Positions 37,524 to 47,230 of a stretch of DNA of 64,000 nt are shown here, one piece after another (within the stretch, counting starts at the first letter, position 1; each line of letters opens with the position of its first letter). Position numbers and translations under genes: made by a program. Under the pieces are notes generated by a model. The model was not told where the DNA came from, did not search any database, and saw only the letters and a program-made list of their open reading frames with translations. Where the stretch lies: assembly GCF_008365405.1 (NCBI RefSeq), contig NZ_QOKV01000001.1, positions 567,333 through 631,332 on the forward strand, given 5' to 3'. This DNA is from Azospirillum brasilense. GTDB taxonomy: Bacteria; Pseudomonadota; Alphaproteobacteria; Azospirillales; Azospirillaceae.

Positions 37524-38776
37524 GCATCCGCGTGACCACGCTGCCGAACGGGCTGCGCGTCGCCACCGACACGATGCCCGGCGTGCAGTCGGTCTCGCTC
37601 GGCTGCTGGGTCGGGGTCGGCACGCGCAACGAGTCCGCGAGCGTCAACGGCGTGGCGCATCTCGTCGAGCACATGCTGTTCAAGGGCACCGAGCGGCGCT
37701 CCGCCTTCCGCATCTCCGAGGAGATCGAGAATGTCGGCGGCCAGCTCAACGCCTACACGACGCGCGAGCAGACGGCCTATTACGCCAAGGTCCTGCACGA
37801 GGACGCGGCGCTGGCGCTCGACCTCATCGCCGACATGCTCCAGAACTCCGTCCTCGACAGCGACGAGCTGGTGCGGGAGCGCACGGTGGTGCTCCAGGAA
37901 ATCGGCCAATCCGCCGACACCCCCGACGACATCATCTTCGACCATTTCCAATCCACCGCCTATCCGGGGCAGGCGCTTGGGCGTCCGGTGCTGGGGTCGG
38001 CGGAGATTGTCGGCGCCCTGTCGCGCCCGGCGCTGGTCGACTACATCGATGGCCATTACGGCGCGCCGGGCATCGTCCTGGCCGCCGCCGGTCGGCTGGA
38101 GCATGACCGGCTCGTCGACATGGCCCTGTCGGCCTTCGACGGGCTGTCCTCGCGCCCGGCGCCGGAGTCCGAGGACGCGCGCTACGCCGGGGGTGACTTC
38201 CGCGAGGCGCGGGACCTGGAGCAGATGCACCTCGTCCTCGGTTTCGACGGGGTGGGGGTGCACGATCCGGACTATTACGCTCATTCGGTGATGTCCACGC
38301 TGCTCGGCGGCGGCATGTCCTCCCGCCTCTTCCAGGAGGTGCGGGAGAAGCGCGGGCTGGTCTATTCCATCTACACCTTCTCCGGCGCCTACCGCGACGG
38401 CGGCCTGTTCGGCGTCTACGCCGGCACCGGCGAGGACGAGGTGGCGGAACTGGTCCCGGTCGTCTGCGACGAGCTGATGCGGGTGACCGAGGACGTGACC
38501 GACGAGGAGGTGGCCCGCGCCGCCGCCCAGCTCCGCGCCGGGACGCTGATGGCGCTGGAAAGCTCCATGTCGCGCTGCGAGCAGCTCGGCCAGCAGCTCC
38601 TGGTCTACGGGCGCCCGGTGCCGGTGGAGGAGATCGTCGAGAAGATCGGCGCGGTCGACCGCGAGTCCATCGTCCGCGTCGCCCGGCGCCTGCGCGAGAG
38701 CCGCCCCACCGTGGCCGCGCTCGGCCCGATCGGACGGCTGGAGGAGTATGACCGCATCGCCGCGCGGTTCCGGTAA
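37520..38776 (+). CDS. M16 family zinc peptidase (PqqL/processing-peptidase type)
   Basis: The 418-residue protein has the inverted zinc motif HLVEH near residue 50 and the downstream Glu in ERTVVLQEI, typical of M16B peptidases related to mitochondrial processing peptidase. The C-terminal half has the family glycine-rich loop and the R/Y pair (GLVYSIYTF). Cytoplasmic, with no signal. It is translationally coupled to thrC and followed by a GNAT gene, a stable alphaproteobacterial order. Substrate unknown. Confidence 0.94.
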   Translation: MSIRVTTLPNGLRVATDTMPGVQSVSLGCWVGVGTRNESASVNGVAHLVEHMLFKGTERRSAFRISEEIENVGGQLNAYTTREQTAYYAKVLHEDAALALDLIADMLQNSVLDSDELVRERTVVLQEIGQSADTPDDIIFDHFQSTAYPGQALGRPVLGSAEIVGALSRPALVDYIDGHYGAPGIVLAAAGRLEHDRLVDMALSAFDGLSSRPAPESEDARYAGGDFREARDLEQMHLVLGFDGVGVHDPDYYAHSVMSTLLGGGMSSRLFQEVREKRGLVYSIYTFSGAYRDGGLFGVYAGTGEDEVAELVPVVCDELMRVTEDVTDEEVARAAAQLRAGTLMALESSMSRCEQLGQQLLVYGRPVPVEEIVEKIGAVDRESIVRVARRLRESRPTVAALGPIGRLEEYDRIAARFR

Positions 38777-38803
38777 GGGGCGCGCCAGGGTGGGAGGGGC
38801 AGC

Positions 38804-39394
38804 ATGATCCGCCTGCTCGGCAGTGGTCTCATCAGCCCGCCGGCGGTCCGGCTCGACGGGCCGATCTGCTACATCCGCCCGCCGCTGCCGCGGGACTGGC
38901 GGGAATGGGCCGACCTGCGGGCGGACTCCCGCGCCTTCCTGACCCCCTGGGAGCCGACCTGGCCGGCGGACGCCCTGACACGCAGCGCCTTCGGGCGCCG
39001 GCTGCGGCGGCAGGCCCAGGAATGGCGCGACGACCAGGGTTACAGCTTCCTCGTCTACGACCGGGCGACCGACAGGCTGGTCGGCGGGCTGGGGCTGACC
39101 AACCTGCGGCGTGGCGTGGCACAGATGGCGACGCTCGGCTACTGGGTTGGGCAACCCTACGCGCGCAACGGCTACATGTCCGGCGCCACCCGGCTGGTGC
39201 TGGATTTCGCCTTCGGGCAATTGGGGCTGCACCGGGTCGAGGCGGCCTGCCTGCCGACCAACGCGCCCAGCCGCGGCCTGTTGGAAAAGGTCGGCTTCAC
39301 CCACGAAGGCTACGCGCGCGGCTATCTGCGCATCGACGGGGTGTGGCGGGACCATGTCCTCTACGCCATCCTGCGCGAGGAGTGGCGCGGGTAG
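38804..39394 (+). CDS. RimJ/RimL-type GNAT acetyltransferase
   Basis: The 196-residue protein has the GNAT fold with the acetyl-CoA-binding loop in GYWVGQPYARNGYMSGA (key segment QPYARNGYM) and the RimJ-like C-terminus (LLEKVGFTHEGYARGYLRIDGVWRDHVLY, in part). Such enzymes acetylate the N-terminus of ribosomal proteins S5 or L7/L12 or other targets. Which protein it modifies here cannot be read from sequence. A GGGAGGGG site precedes the ATG. Confidence 0.9.
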   Translation: MIRLLGSGLISPPAVRLDGPICYIRPPLPRDWREWADLRADSRAFLTPWEPTWPADALTRSAFGRRLRRQAQEWRDDQGYSFLVYDRATDRLVGGLGLTNLRRGVAQMATLGYWVGQPYARNGYMSGATRLVLDFAFGQLGLHRVEAACLPTNAPSRGLLEKVGFTHEGYARGYLRIDGVWRDHVLYAILREEWRG

Positions 39395-39513
39395 CCCGTC
39401 CGGTCGAGGTGCCCGACTCCAAAATCCCAAGGCTTTGTCCCGGCCGGCTTAACCCGCGGTTAAGGGACCGGGCGCAGGCTGACGGCATGTCCTTCCCATC
39501 GCGCGAGGCGGAT

Positions 39514-39717
39514 ATGTCGTCGAACCCCACCTGGACGAAAGAAAATTCCCTGACCTACACCGTCGAGCTGGACGGACGCCGCGTCGATCTGCGCTACGAG
39601 GCGTCGGGCTTCCAGAGCGGCTGGGCGGTCTACGCCGGAGACGAACTGGTCGAACGGTGCAGCGAGCTGATGCAGGCCCGCGGCCTCGCTCTGGCGATCG
39701 CCAGCAAGGGTCCGTGA
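39514..39717 (+). CDS. Small hypothetical protein
   Basis: A 67-residue soluble protein (MSSNPTWTKENSLTYTVELD start) with a strand-rich core and a helical C-terminus (CSELMQARGLALAI). The ATG at 39514 has GAGG five bases upstream; ATG 39487 would add nine residues. No family is recognised and no partner is obvious, but codon use matches the neighbours, so it looks real. Confidence 0.65.
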   Translation: MSSNPTWTKENSLTYTVELDGRRVDLRYEASGFQSGWAVYAGDELVERCSELMQARGLALAIASKGP

Positions 39718-39790
39718 GTCAAAAGTTCTGACATGAGGTCCCGCCGCTTGCGGTGCGGCGGGTCGTGACCGTGACCGGGAGCGGACGCCG

Positions 39791-40366
39791 TCAGGCGTGC
39801 CCGGCCTCCGCCGACAGCATGGACAGGCTGACGCCGAGCTTGGCGATCGAGCGTTCCCACTTGGTGTCCAGTTCGGGATCGAACAGCAGAGTCTCGTCGC
39901 AGGGCACGTTCAGCCAGCCGTTCGCCTGAATCTCCGCGTCCAACTGCCCCGGCCCCCAGCCGGCGTAGCCGAGCAACAGGATGTTGCGGCGCGGCCCGCG
40001 GTCCTCGGAGATCGCGCGCAGGATGTCGATGGTCGCGGTCAGCGCCACCTCGTCGTCCACCACCAGCGTGCCGTCCCGCACGTAATCGGTCGAATGCAGG
40101 ACGAATCCGCGACCGGACTCCACGGGGCCGCCATAATGGACGGGCATGTTGGCGAGCGGCTCCTGGATCTCGATCTCGAGCTGCTCCAGCAAATCCTCGA
40201 AGGTGACCGACCCGAACAGGCGATTGACAACGAGGCCCATGGCGCCGTCTTCGTTGTGGGCGCACATATAGATCACGGTCCGCTGGAAACGCGGGTCCGT
40301 CATGCCCGGCATGGCGATCAGCAACTGGCCGGTCAGATAGTCCGAGGACTTGGTCAGGTGCGGCAT
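39791..40366 (-). CDS. YqgE/AlgH family protein (DUF179)
   Basis: The 191-residue protein has the family signature DYLTGQLLIAMPGMTDPRF near its start (LLIAMPGM) and the FVLHSTDY and GYAGWGPGQLDAEI segments. YqgE/AlgH proteins are soluble and of uncertain function; AlgH in Pseudomonas was named for an effect on alginate genes. The ATG at 40366 was chosen because the conserved region begins there. It is divergent from the DsbD-like gene. Confidence 0.93.
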   Translation of the reverse strand: MPHLTKSSDYLTGQLLIAMPGMTDPRFQRTVIYMCAHNEDGAMGLVVNRLFGSVTFEDLLEQLEIEIQEPLANMPVHYGGPVESGRGFVLHSTDYVRDGTLVVDDEVALTATIDILRAISEDRGPRRNILLLGYAGWGPGQLDAEIQANGWLNVPCDETLLFDPELDTKWERSIAKLGVSLSMLSAEAGHA

Positions 40367-40524
40367 GGGCGCTATCCTTAGTGTCGGGGGACGGGCGGGC
40401 CGTTGGGCGGCCACCCGAAGCCGTCTTCGCCCGAGTGTGACAGCACGGGCCAAGCTTTGTCATCCATATACAGCCGCGGCCGATGGGCGGCCCGCTGCGT
40501 CTTGATATGAGAACAGTCGGTGCG

Positions 40525-42621
40525 ATGAAAAGGTTTGTTCCATTCCTGATCGCCATCCTGGCCTTGGCCGCCCCCGGACTGGGAAGGGCGGAAACCGGCT
40601 CCTGGGTCAAGTCCGGCCCGGTGGAGGCCCGACTCGTCGCGTCGGTTCAGGGGGTGGGCGATCTCGCCAAAATCCCCCTGGGGCTGGAGGTCCGGCTGGA
40701 GCCGGGCTGGAAGACCTATTGGCGCACCCCAGGCGACGCCGGTTTCGCGCCGCGGCTGGACTGGTCGGAGTCGCGGAACCTCGAGGCGACGGAGCTGATC
40801 TACCCGGCCCCGCACCGCTTCACCGTTCTGGGGTTCGAGACGGCGGGCTACGACGCGGAGGTGCTGTTCCCCATCGCCGCCACCCCAGCGGAGCCGGGCA
40901 AGCCGCTCGACCTCGCGCTGAAGGCGGAACTGCTGGTCTGCTCGACCATCTGCGTGCCGGAGATGGTGGCGCTGTCCCTGTCCATCCCCGAGGGGCCGGC
41001 AACGCCCGGGCCGTCGGCCAACGACATCGCCCGCGCCCAATCCCTGGTGCCCGGCGACGGGCGGGCGTCAGGCCTGACCGTCACGGCGGTGCGCGGCCAG
41101 GGCGCCGCGCTGGAGGTCGAGGTCACCGCCCGCGAGCCGATGGTCGCCCCCGACGTGTTCGTGGAAACCGACCCGCCGGTGACCTTCGCCGCGCCCAAGA
41201 GCCAGTTCCTCGACGGCGACCGGCGCGCGATCCTGCGGTTGGACGCCACCGACCCGACGCCCGGCCTGGACCTCGCCGGACGGGCGATGACGCTGACCGT
41301 GGTCGACGGCAATCGCTCCGTGGAGGCTCCGGCGACCGCCGCGGCCGGGCTGGGAGGCGCCGGGGCGGCTCCGGCGGGGCTGCTGGCCATGCTGGGCGTC
41401 GCCCTGCTGGGCGGGCTGATCCTGAACCTGATGCCCTGCGTGCTGCCGGTGCTGTCGCTGAAGCTGCTGTCCATCGTCCAGCATGGCGGACGGGCGCCCG
41501 CGGCGGTGCGCGCCGGCTTCCTGGCCTCGGCGGCGGGCATCCTGACCTCTTTCCTGATCCTTGCCGGGGCGCTGGTCGCGGTGAAGGCGGCGGGTGGCGC
41601 CGTGGGCTGGGGCATCCAGTTCCAGCAGCCGCTGTTCCTCGTCTTCATGATCGTCCTGGTGACCCTGTTCGCCGCCAACCTGTGGGGTCTGTTCGAGCTT
41701 CCGCTGCCGCGCGTCATCGCCGACCGGATGGGTGGGCCGGAGGGGCAGGGGCCAGAGGGACAAAGGCTGGGCGGCCAGTTCGCCACGGGCGCCTTCGCCA
41801 CGCTGCTCGCCACGCCCTGCTCCGCGCCCTTCCTGGGGACGGCGGTGGGCTTCGCGCTGGCGCGCGGGGCGCTGGAGGTGTTCGCCATCTTCGCTGCGCT
41901 CGGCGTCGGGCTGGCGCTGCCTTACCTGCTGATCGCCGCCTTCCCGCGCGCCGCGCGCCTGCTGCCGCGTCCGGGGCGCTGGATGGTGGCGCTGCGCCGG
42001 GTGCTGGGCGGGGCGCTGGCCCTGACCGCGCTCTGGCTGCTGTCGGTGCTGGTCGTCCAGGTGGGCGAGGTGCCGGCGCTGGCCGTCGCCGTGCTGATGG
42101 GCGGGCTGGTCGCCGCGCTGTGGCTGGGCCGCCGGCTGGCGGAGACGGCGCGCTGGGCCGGGGCGGCGCTGGCCGGGCTGCTGGCCCTGGTCGCCTTCGC
42201 CGTTCCCGCCGTCTTCGGCCCCTCCGCCGGGGCGGCCCCGGTCGCCGAAAGCACAGCGGCGCGCTGGGTCGCCTTCGACGAGTCGGCGATCCGCGAGCAG
42301 GTGGCCGCCGGGCGCACCGTCTTCGTCGACGTCACCGCCGACTGGTGCATCACCTGCCAGGCGAACAAGAAGCTGGTGCTGAACCGCGGCACCGTCGCGC
42401 AACGGCTGGAGGACGCCGGGACGGTGACCGCCATGCGCGCCGACTGGACCCGCCCGGACGAGGTCATCGCCCGTTACCTTGCCCGACACGGCCGCTATGG
42501 CATTCCCTTCAACATCGTCTATGGTCCGGGGGCTCCGGACGGCATCGCGCTTCCGGAGTTGCTGACCGAAGGGACCGTCCTCGACGCACTCGACCGGGCG
42601 TCCGGCAAGATCAAAAGCTGA
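40525..42621 (+). CDS. DsbD/ScsB-type thiol-disulfide reductase
   Basis: This inner-membrane protein moves reducing power from cytoplasmic thioredoxin to the periplasm. The 698-residue product has a signal peptide (about residues 1-22), a periplasmic N-domain with a Cys pair (CSTIC near residue 150), about eight membrane helices starting with LMPCVLPVLSLK and CSAPFLG (the membrane Cys pair), and a C-terminal thioredoxin domain with ADWCITCQ. The N-domain sequence resembles ScsB more than E. coli DsbD. It precedes a peroxiredoxin gene by 28 bases, so a supply of reducing equivalents to peroxide defence is plausible but not shown. Confidence 0.92.
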   Translation: MKRFVPFLIAILALAAPGLGRAETGSWVKSGPVEARLVASVQGVGDLAKIPLGLEVRLEPGWKTYWRTPGDAGFAPRLDWSESRNLEATELIYPAPHRFTVLGFETAGYDAEVLFPIAATPAEPGKPLDLALKAELLVCSTICVPEMVALSLSIPEGPATPGPSANDIARAQSLVPGDGRASGLTVTAVRGQGAALEVEVTAREPMVAPDVFVETDPPVTFAAPKSQFLDGDRRAILRLDATDPTPGLDLAGRAMTLTVVDGNRSVEAPATAAAGLGGAGAAPAGLLAMLGVALLGGLILNLMPCVLPVLSLKLLSIVQHGGRAPAAVRAGFLASAAGILTSFLILAGALVAVKAAGGAVGWGIQFQQPLFLVFMIVLVTLFAANLWGLFELPLPRVIADRMGGPEGQGPEGQRLGGQFATGAFATLLATPCSAPFLGTAVGFALARGALEVFAIFAALGVGLALPYLLIAAFPRAARLLPRPGRWMVALRRVLGGALALTALWLLSVLVVQVGEVPALAVAVLMGGLVAALWLGRRLAETARWAGAALAGLLALVAFAVPAVFGPSAGAAPVAESTAARWVAFDESAIREQVAAGRTVFVDVTADWCITCQANKKLVLNRGTVAQRLEDAGTVTAMRADWTRPDEVIARYLARHGRYGIPFNIVYGPGAPDGIALPELLTEGTVLDALDRASGKIKS

Positions 42622-42649
42622 AACACAAAAAATTGGGAGTTCAGGAGAC

Positions 42650-43132
42650 ATGACCATTCAAGTGGGCGACGCCATCCCGTCCGTCACGCTGAAGCACCTG
42701 ACCGACAACGGGATGCAGGACATCACCACCGACGCGCTGTTCAACGGCAAGACGGTGGTGATGTTCTCCGTGCCGGGCGCCTTCACCCCGACCTGCTCCG
42801 CCAAGCATCTGCCGGGCTTCGTCCAGAAGGCCGAGGACCTGAAGGCCAAGGGTGTGGACGACATCGTCTGCCTCGCCGTCAACGACCCCTTCGTGATGCG
42901 CGCCTGGGGCGAGAAGAACGGCGTCGGCGGCAAGGTCACCATGCTGCCGGACGGCAACGCCGCTCTGACCCAGGCGCTGGGCCTGACGATGGACGGCACG
43001 GGCTACGGCCTCGGCCTGCGTGGCCAGCGCTTCGCCCTGGTGGCCAAGGATGGCAAGGTCACCCACCTCGCCGTTGAGAAGCCGGGCCAGTTCGATGTGT
43101 CCTCGGCGGACGCGGTGCTGGGCGCGCTGTAA
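42650..43132 (+). CDS. Peroxiredoxin (Prx5 type)
   Basis: The 160-residue protein reduces peroxides with a peroxidatic Cys in PGAFTPTCSAKHLPGF near residue 48. This PGxFTPxCS signature defines the Prx5/AhpE-like class, and length and C-terminal region fit. Probably cytoplasmic. It follows the DsbD-like gene and shares its direction. Confidence 0.95.
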   Translation: MTIQVGDAIPSVTLKHLTDNGMQDITTDALFNGKTVVMFSVPGAFTPTCSAKHLPGFVQKAEDLKAKGVDDIVCLAVNDPFVMRAWGEKNGVGGKVTMLPDGNAALTQALGLTMDGTGYGLGLRGQRFALVAKDGKVTHLAVEKPGQFDVSSADAVLGAL

Positions 43133-43146
43133 GGGGAGCCTGAAAT

Positions 43147-43352
43147 CCCTCTCCCGTCTTGGGAGAGGGTGCCCGCGCAGCGGCCTCTCGCGCTGGCTGA
43201 AAGCCAGCGCTGACGGCGGCAGGCGGATGCCGGTGGCATCCGCCGAGAGCGGGGTGAGGGTGCCGGCAAGGATCAATGCACCATTCTCGCCAGTACCCTC
43301 ACCCTCCCGCCGCTCTGCGGCGGATCCCTCCCTCTCCCGAGGCGGGAGAGGG
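43147..43352. repeat. GC-rich palindromic element (copy 5, inverted full length)
   Basis: A 206-bp full-length member in the opposite orientation to copies 4 and 8: it holds CGCTGGCTGAAAGCCAGCG, the reverse complement of their internal hairpin, between CCCTCTCCC/GGGAGAGGG ends. It separates the convergent peroxiredoxin and acyl-CoA ligase genes. Confidence 0.88.
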
Positions 43353-43365
43353 CCAATTTGCGGCC

Positions 43366-44949
43366 TTACCTCCCCTTCGTGCGGTCCCAGGTGGTGTCGG
43401 CCACGCCGCGCTCTCGCAGCTTCGCCTTCTGCACCTTGGCGGTCGGCGTCTTGGGGAAGGCGTCCACGATGTCGATGTAGCGGGGCTGGGCGTAGCGTGG
43501 CAGTTCACGCTCGGCGAAGGCGGCCACGGCCTCCGGCGTCAGGGCGGCGCCGGTTGCTGCGACCAGCGCGACCATGATCTCGTCCTCCGCCCCTGGAATG
43601 CCCGCCGGCACGGCGTAGGCGGCGACCTCCGCCACGCCCTCCAGCCGTGACAGCACCGTCTCCACCTCGTAGGACGAGACGTTCTCGCCGCGGCGGCGGA
43701 TGCAGTCCTTGATGCGGTCGACGAAGGTGACGTAGCCCTCCGCGTCCATCACCGCGGCGTCGCCGGTGTGGAACCACAGGTTTCGCCACGCCTCCACCGT
43801 CTTGTCGGGCATCCGGTGATAGCCGGACAGGAAGCCGAAGGCGGCCTTCGGGCGCACCATGACCTCGCCGACCTGACCGCGCGGCACCGGGATGTCGGTC
43901 TGCGGGTCGCGGATCTCCACCTCGAAGTAACGGTCGTAGACCTTGCCGCAGGTGCCGGGGCGCGGCTTGCCCATCTCGGCGTAGAGCGGGATGTTCACCT
44001 CGGTCATGCCGTAGAGGCTGATGACGTCGCGGACGCCGAAGCGCTCGCGCAGCACCCGCTCGGTGTCCGCCGGGTTGGGGGCGGCGCCGACGAGGCGCAG
44101 GGGGTGGTCCCGGTCGTCGGGGCGCGGCGGCTGGGCCACCACGAAAGCGGTGACGGCGCCCAGCGAGTTGGTCACCGTGCAGCCATGGCGCCGGATGTCG
44201 TCCAGCCAGGAGGAGGCGCTGAATCGCTCGCGCAGCACCGCCGACCCGCCGGAGATCATCGCGGCGTAGAGCTGCATGTAGAGCCCGTTGGCGTGGAACA
44301 GCGGCAGGCAGATGTAGAAGCGGTCCTCGTCGGTCAGCGCGAAGTTGTCGATGGAGCCCAGCCCGAACAGGAAGCCGTGGCCGTGCGGCATCAGCACGCC
44401 CTTCGACAGGCCGGTGGTGCCCGACGTGTACATGATGCAGGCGTCGTCGCCGGCGCGGGGCAGGGGGCCGTCGTAGGGGGCGGCATCGCGCCAGCACTCC
44501 AGCGCGGCGTGCGGCGATCCCGCCGCGGCGCCGGGAACCACCAGCCTGCGCAGCGCGGTCAGGCGCGGGGCGATGTCGGTGATGCGGTCGGCCAGAGCGG
44601 CGTCGACCACAGCCAGGGCGGCCCCGGCGTTCTCCAGCTGGTGCTCCAGGAAGCCGCCCTTCAGCTCCGTGTTCAGCGCGACCATGACGGCGCCCAGCCG
44701 CCCCAGCCCCAGCCACACGCGCACGAAGTCCAGCCCGTTCGGCAGCATCACCGCCACTTTGTCGCCCGGCTTCACGCCCAGCCCGGCGAAGAAGCCGGCC
44801 ACGCGGGCGGCCTGCTCCTGCGCCTCGGCGTAGCTCAAGGATTCGCCGCCGATCATTGTGACGAAGGTCTTGCCGCCGCGTTCGGCGGCCTGATGGGCCA
44901 GCACCTCGGGCAGCACCCAGCGGGCTTCGTTCCGCACATGCGGATACAT
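43366..44949 (-). CDS. AMP-forming acyl-CoA synthetase
   Basis: The 527-residue enzyme activates a carboxylic acid to its CoA thioester through an acyl-adenylate. Signatures are YTSGTTGLSKGVL (phosphate loop, near residue 173), YGMTE, GENVSSYEVE and a catalytic Lys near the C-terminus (KTPTAKVQKAKLRE). The sequence style resembles crotonobetaine/carnitine-CoA ligases (CaiC-like), but substrate cannot be set from sequence alone. It is convergent with the peroxiredoxin gene and separated from rnhA by about 110 bp. Confidence 0.92.
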   Translation of the reverse strand: MYPHVRNEARWVLPEVLAHQAAERGGKTFVTMIGGESLSYAEAQEQAARVAGFFAGLGVKPGDKVAVMLPNGLDFVRVWLGLGRLGAVMVALNTELKGGFLEHQLENAGAALAVVDAALADRITDIAPRLTALRRLVVPGAAAGSPHAALECWRDAAPYDGPLPRAGDDACIMYTSGTTGLSKGVLMPHGHGFLFGLGSIDNFALTDEDRFYICLPLFHANGLYMQLYAAMISGGSAVLRERFSASSWLDDIRRHGCTVTNSLGAVTAFVVAQPPRPDDRDHPLRLVGAAPNPADTERVLRERFGVRDVISLYGMTEVNIPLYAEMGKPRPGTCGKVYDRYFEVEIRDPQTDIPVPRGQVGEVMVRPKAAFGFLSGYHRMPDKTVEAWRNLWFHTGDAAVMDAEGYVTFVDRIKDCIRRRGENVSSYEVETVLSRLEGVAEVAAYAVPAGIPGAEDEIMVALVAATGAALTPEAVAAFAERELPRYAQPRYIDIVDAFPKTPTAKVQKAKLRERGVADTTWDRTKGR

Positions 44950-45060
44950 CTCGGTCTCCTCCCAACGATCTTTCGTCGTTCGTTATCGGAGGGAGCCTAG
45001 CGGGACGGCGGGTCCGCCGTCCACAAACCCTTGAGGATGGTCGCCGTTCGCCGGGCGGGA

Positions 45061-45555
45061 TCAGCCCCGCGCGGCCTGCCGGACGTCGGCGACGCCCTGG
45101 CGGGCCAACGCGTCGGCCCGCTCGTTCTCCGGATGGCCGGCGTGGCCGCGGACCCAGTGGAACTCGATGCGGTGCTGCCGCTTCGCCTCGTCCAGGCGCC
45201 GCCACAGATCCTCGTTCTTCACTGGCTTCTTGTCGGCGGTCTTCCAGCCACGGGCCTTCCAGCCGTGAATCCACTGGGTGATGCCGTTCTTCACATACTC
45301 GCTGTCGGTGTAGAGCCGCACCTCCATGGGCCGCTTCAGCGCTTCCAGCGCCTGGATGGCGGCCATCAGCTCCATGCGGTTGTTGGTGGTGGCCGGCTCG
45401 CCGCCGTACAACTCCTTCTCCACCCCGTTGTAGCGCAGGATGGCGCCCCAGCCGCCGGGGCCGGGGTTGCCGCTGCACGCGCCGTCGGTGAAGATGTCGA
45501 CGATCTTCGGGGCGCCCTTGTCGCCGCCGGTGCCGTTGTTCGCTGCGTCCGTCAT
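45061..45555 (-). CDS. rnhA: Ribonuclease HI
   Basis: RNase HI degrades RNA in RNA-DNA hybrids. The 164-residue protein has the catalytic carboxylates in the family positions: Asp in [12 protein letters not shown], Glu in NRMELMAAI, Asp in LYTDSEYV and Asp in NERADALA. It follows thrB directly (5 bases apart), part of the common thrB-rnhA pair. Confidence 0.97.
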   Translation of the reverse strand: MTDAANNGTGGDKGAPKIVDIFTDGACSGNPGPGGWGAILRYNGVEKELYGGEPATTNNRMELMAAIQALEALKRPMEVRLYTDSEYVKNGITQWIHGWKARGWKTADKKPVKNEDLWRRLDEAKRQHRIEFHWVRGHAGHPENERADALARQGVADVRQAARG

Positions 45556-45559
45556 GGCG

Positions 45560-46543
45560 TCAGACCTGATAGCTGCCGCCGTCGTCGAGCGCGTAATCGC
45601 CGAGCCCGCGGACGGTCTGATGGAAGCGCAGCTTGCGCAGATATTCCAGCGGGTCCTTCGGGCGCACGAAGGCTCCCGGCGGATGGTTCAGCCAGTCGTA
45701 GAGGCGCGTCAGCAGGAAACGCAGGGCACTGCCGCGGCACAGCCAGGGCAGGGCGGCCAGCTCCGCCGGCGACAGGGGGCGGACCTTCTGGTAGCTGGTC
45801 AGCAGCATCCGCGCCTTGGTGGCGTTGAACGACCCGTCGGCCTCGAAGCACCATGCGTTCAAGCAGATCGCAATGTCGTAGGCCAGGAAATCGTTGCAGG
45901 CGAAGTAGAAGTCGATCAGGCCGGACAGCCCGTCGCCGCGGAAGAACACGTTGTCAGGAAACAGGTCGGCGTGGATGACCCCGGACGGCAGGCCGGCGGG
46001 CCAGTTGGCCTCCAGCGCCGCAAGCTCCGCCTCCAGCGTCGCGCGCAGGTCGCGGGCTACCTCGTCGGCGCGCGGTGCGCATTTTCCGGCCAGATCCTTC
46101 CAGCCGTCCAGCGACAGGGCGTTGGGACGCTCCATCCGGAAGTCGGCGACGGCCAGATGCAGGCGGGCCAGCGCCGTCCCCAGCTCCGCGCAGTGGTGCG
46201 GCGTGATGCGGCGCGGCCACATGCCGGCCAGGAAGGTAACGATCACCGCCGGGCGCCCGGCCAGCTCGCGCAGGGCCTGCCCTTCCGTGCCCTGGACCGG
46301 CAACGGGCAGGCGATGCCCTTGTCAGCGAGATGCTCCATCAGGCCCAGGAAGAAGGGCAGATCCTCCCGCCGGGTGCGCTTCTCATAGAGCGTCAGGATG
46401 TAGGGGCCGCGCTCCGTCACCAGGAGGAAGTTGGAATTCTCCACCCCCTCCGCGATGCCCTTGCAGGACAGGACGGCGCCCAGATCGTACTGGGCGATGA
46501 AAGCGTTCAGCTCGTCGTCAGTGACTTCGGTGTATACGGCCAT
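45560..46543 (-). CDS. thrB: Homoserine kinase
   Basis: This is the aminoglycoside-kinase-like (APH fold) homoserine kinase found in alphaproteobacteria, not the GHMP type. It phosphorylates homoserine, giving the substrate for ThrC. The 327-residue protein has the catalytic loop [11 protein letters not shown] near residue 190 and the Mg-binding IDFYFACND. It is 5 bases upstream of rnhA and 66 bases from the Uma2 gene. Confidence 0.95.
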   Translation of the reverse strand: MAVYTEVTDDELNAFIAQYDLGAVLSCKGIAEGVENSNFLLVTERGPYILTLYEKRTRREDLPFFLGLMEHLADKGIACPLPVQGTEGQALRELAGRPAVIVTFLAGMWPRRITPHHCAELGTALARLHLAVADFRMERPNALSLDGWKDLAGKCAPRADEVARDLRATLEAELAALEANWPAGLPSGVIHADLFPDNVFFRGDGLSGLIDFYFACNDFLAYDIAICLNAWCFEADGSFNATKARMLLTSYQKVRPLSPAELAALPWLCRGSALRFLLTRLYDWLNHPPGAFVRPKDPLEYLRKLRFHQTVRGLGDYALDDGGSYQV

Positions 46544-46608
46544 GCCAGCGCCTTACCGGGATTCGGGGCGCCGGTCAATGCTGCCGCGACCGCTCACCCC
46601 TGGGCCGC

Positions 46609-47181
46609 TCACAGGGCGATGCCGTCGTAAAGCGCCGCCAGGGGAAGCTCCGCCCCGATGGAGGCCAGCGGCAGCGTGGCGTCCTCGGTGAAATCCTCGA
46701 CGATCCAGCGCCGCCCGTCGCGGCGCCAGAGCTGCGCCCGTACGGCGCGGCTGTCCACCAGCAGCACCTCCTGCACCGAGGGGATCTGCATATAGTCGGG
46801 CACCTTGGTGCCGCGGTCGTGGCTGGCCGTGCTGTCGGACAGGATCTCGACCACCAGCACCGGATTCGGCGTCGAGCGCTGGCCGGGCTGGTGGGGCGAG
46901 CAGGTGACGGCGATGTCGGCCTCGTAGAAGCGGTCGGCGCGGTCGTCGCGTTCGATGGCCGTTTCCGTCAGCACGAAGCACGATGGGCGCAGGCGCCGCC
47001 GAATCTCGAAGGCAATGTTGCCCGAAAGACGGCTGTGCGCCTGGCTGCAAGGGCTCATTCCCCGCGGCTGCCCGCCGACCAGCTCGTAGCGCGTGTCCGG
47101 CTCCTGCCGGTCTGCCCAGACGAGGAACTCGTCGATGTCCATCTTCTGGATGGCCGGCTTCTGGATGGCGGGCGCGCCCAT
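46609..47181 (-). CDS. Uma2-family putative endonuclease (DUF820)
   Basis: The 190-residue protein has the Uma2/DUF820 fold: ADIAVTCSPHQ, then VLVVEILSDSTASHDRGTK and a C-terminal strand series. The Asp, Glu and Lys positions fit a PD-(D/E)XK nuclease-like site, but no nuclease activity is established for most members. Its N-terminus has a small duplication (IQKPAIQK), matching a 15-base tandem repeat near 47145-47175. It lies between ispH and thrB, genes that are neighbours in many alphaproteobacteria, so it is a likely insertion. Confidence 0.85.
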   Translation of the reverse strand: MGAPAIQKPAIQKMDIDEFLVWADRQEPDTRYELVGGQPRGMSPCSQAHSRLSGNIAFEIRRRLRPSCFVLTETAIERDDRADRFYEADIAVTCSPHQPGQRSTPNPVLVVEILSDSTASHDRGTKVPDYMQIPSVQEVLLVDSRAVRAQLWRRDGRRWIVEDFTEDATLPLASIGAELPLAALYDGIAL

Positions 47182-47230
47182 GAACGTCTCCTTCGCGAAG
47201 GCCGGTCCCTGGATTATGCGGGTCTTTGCA

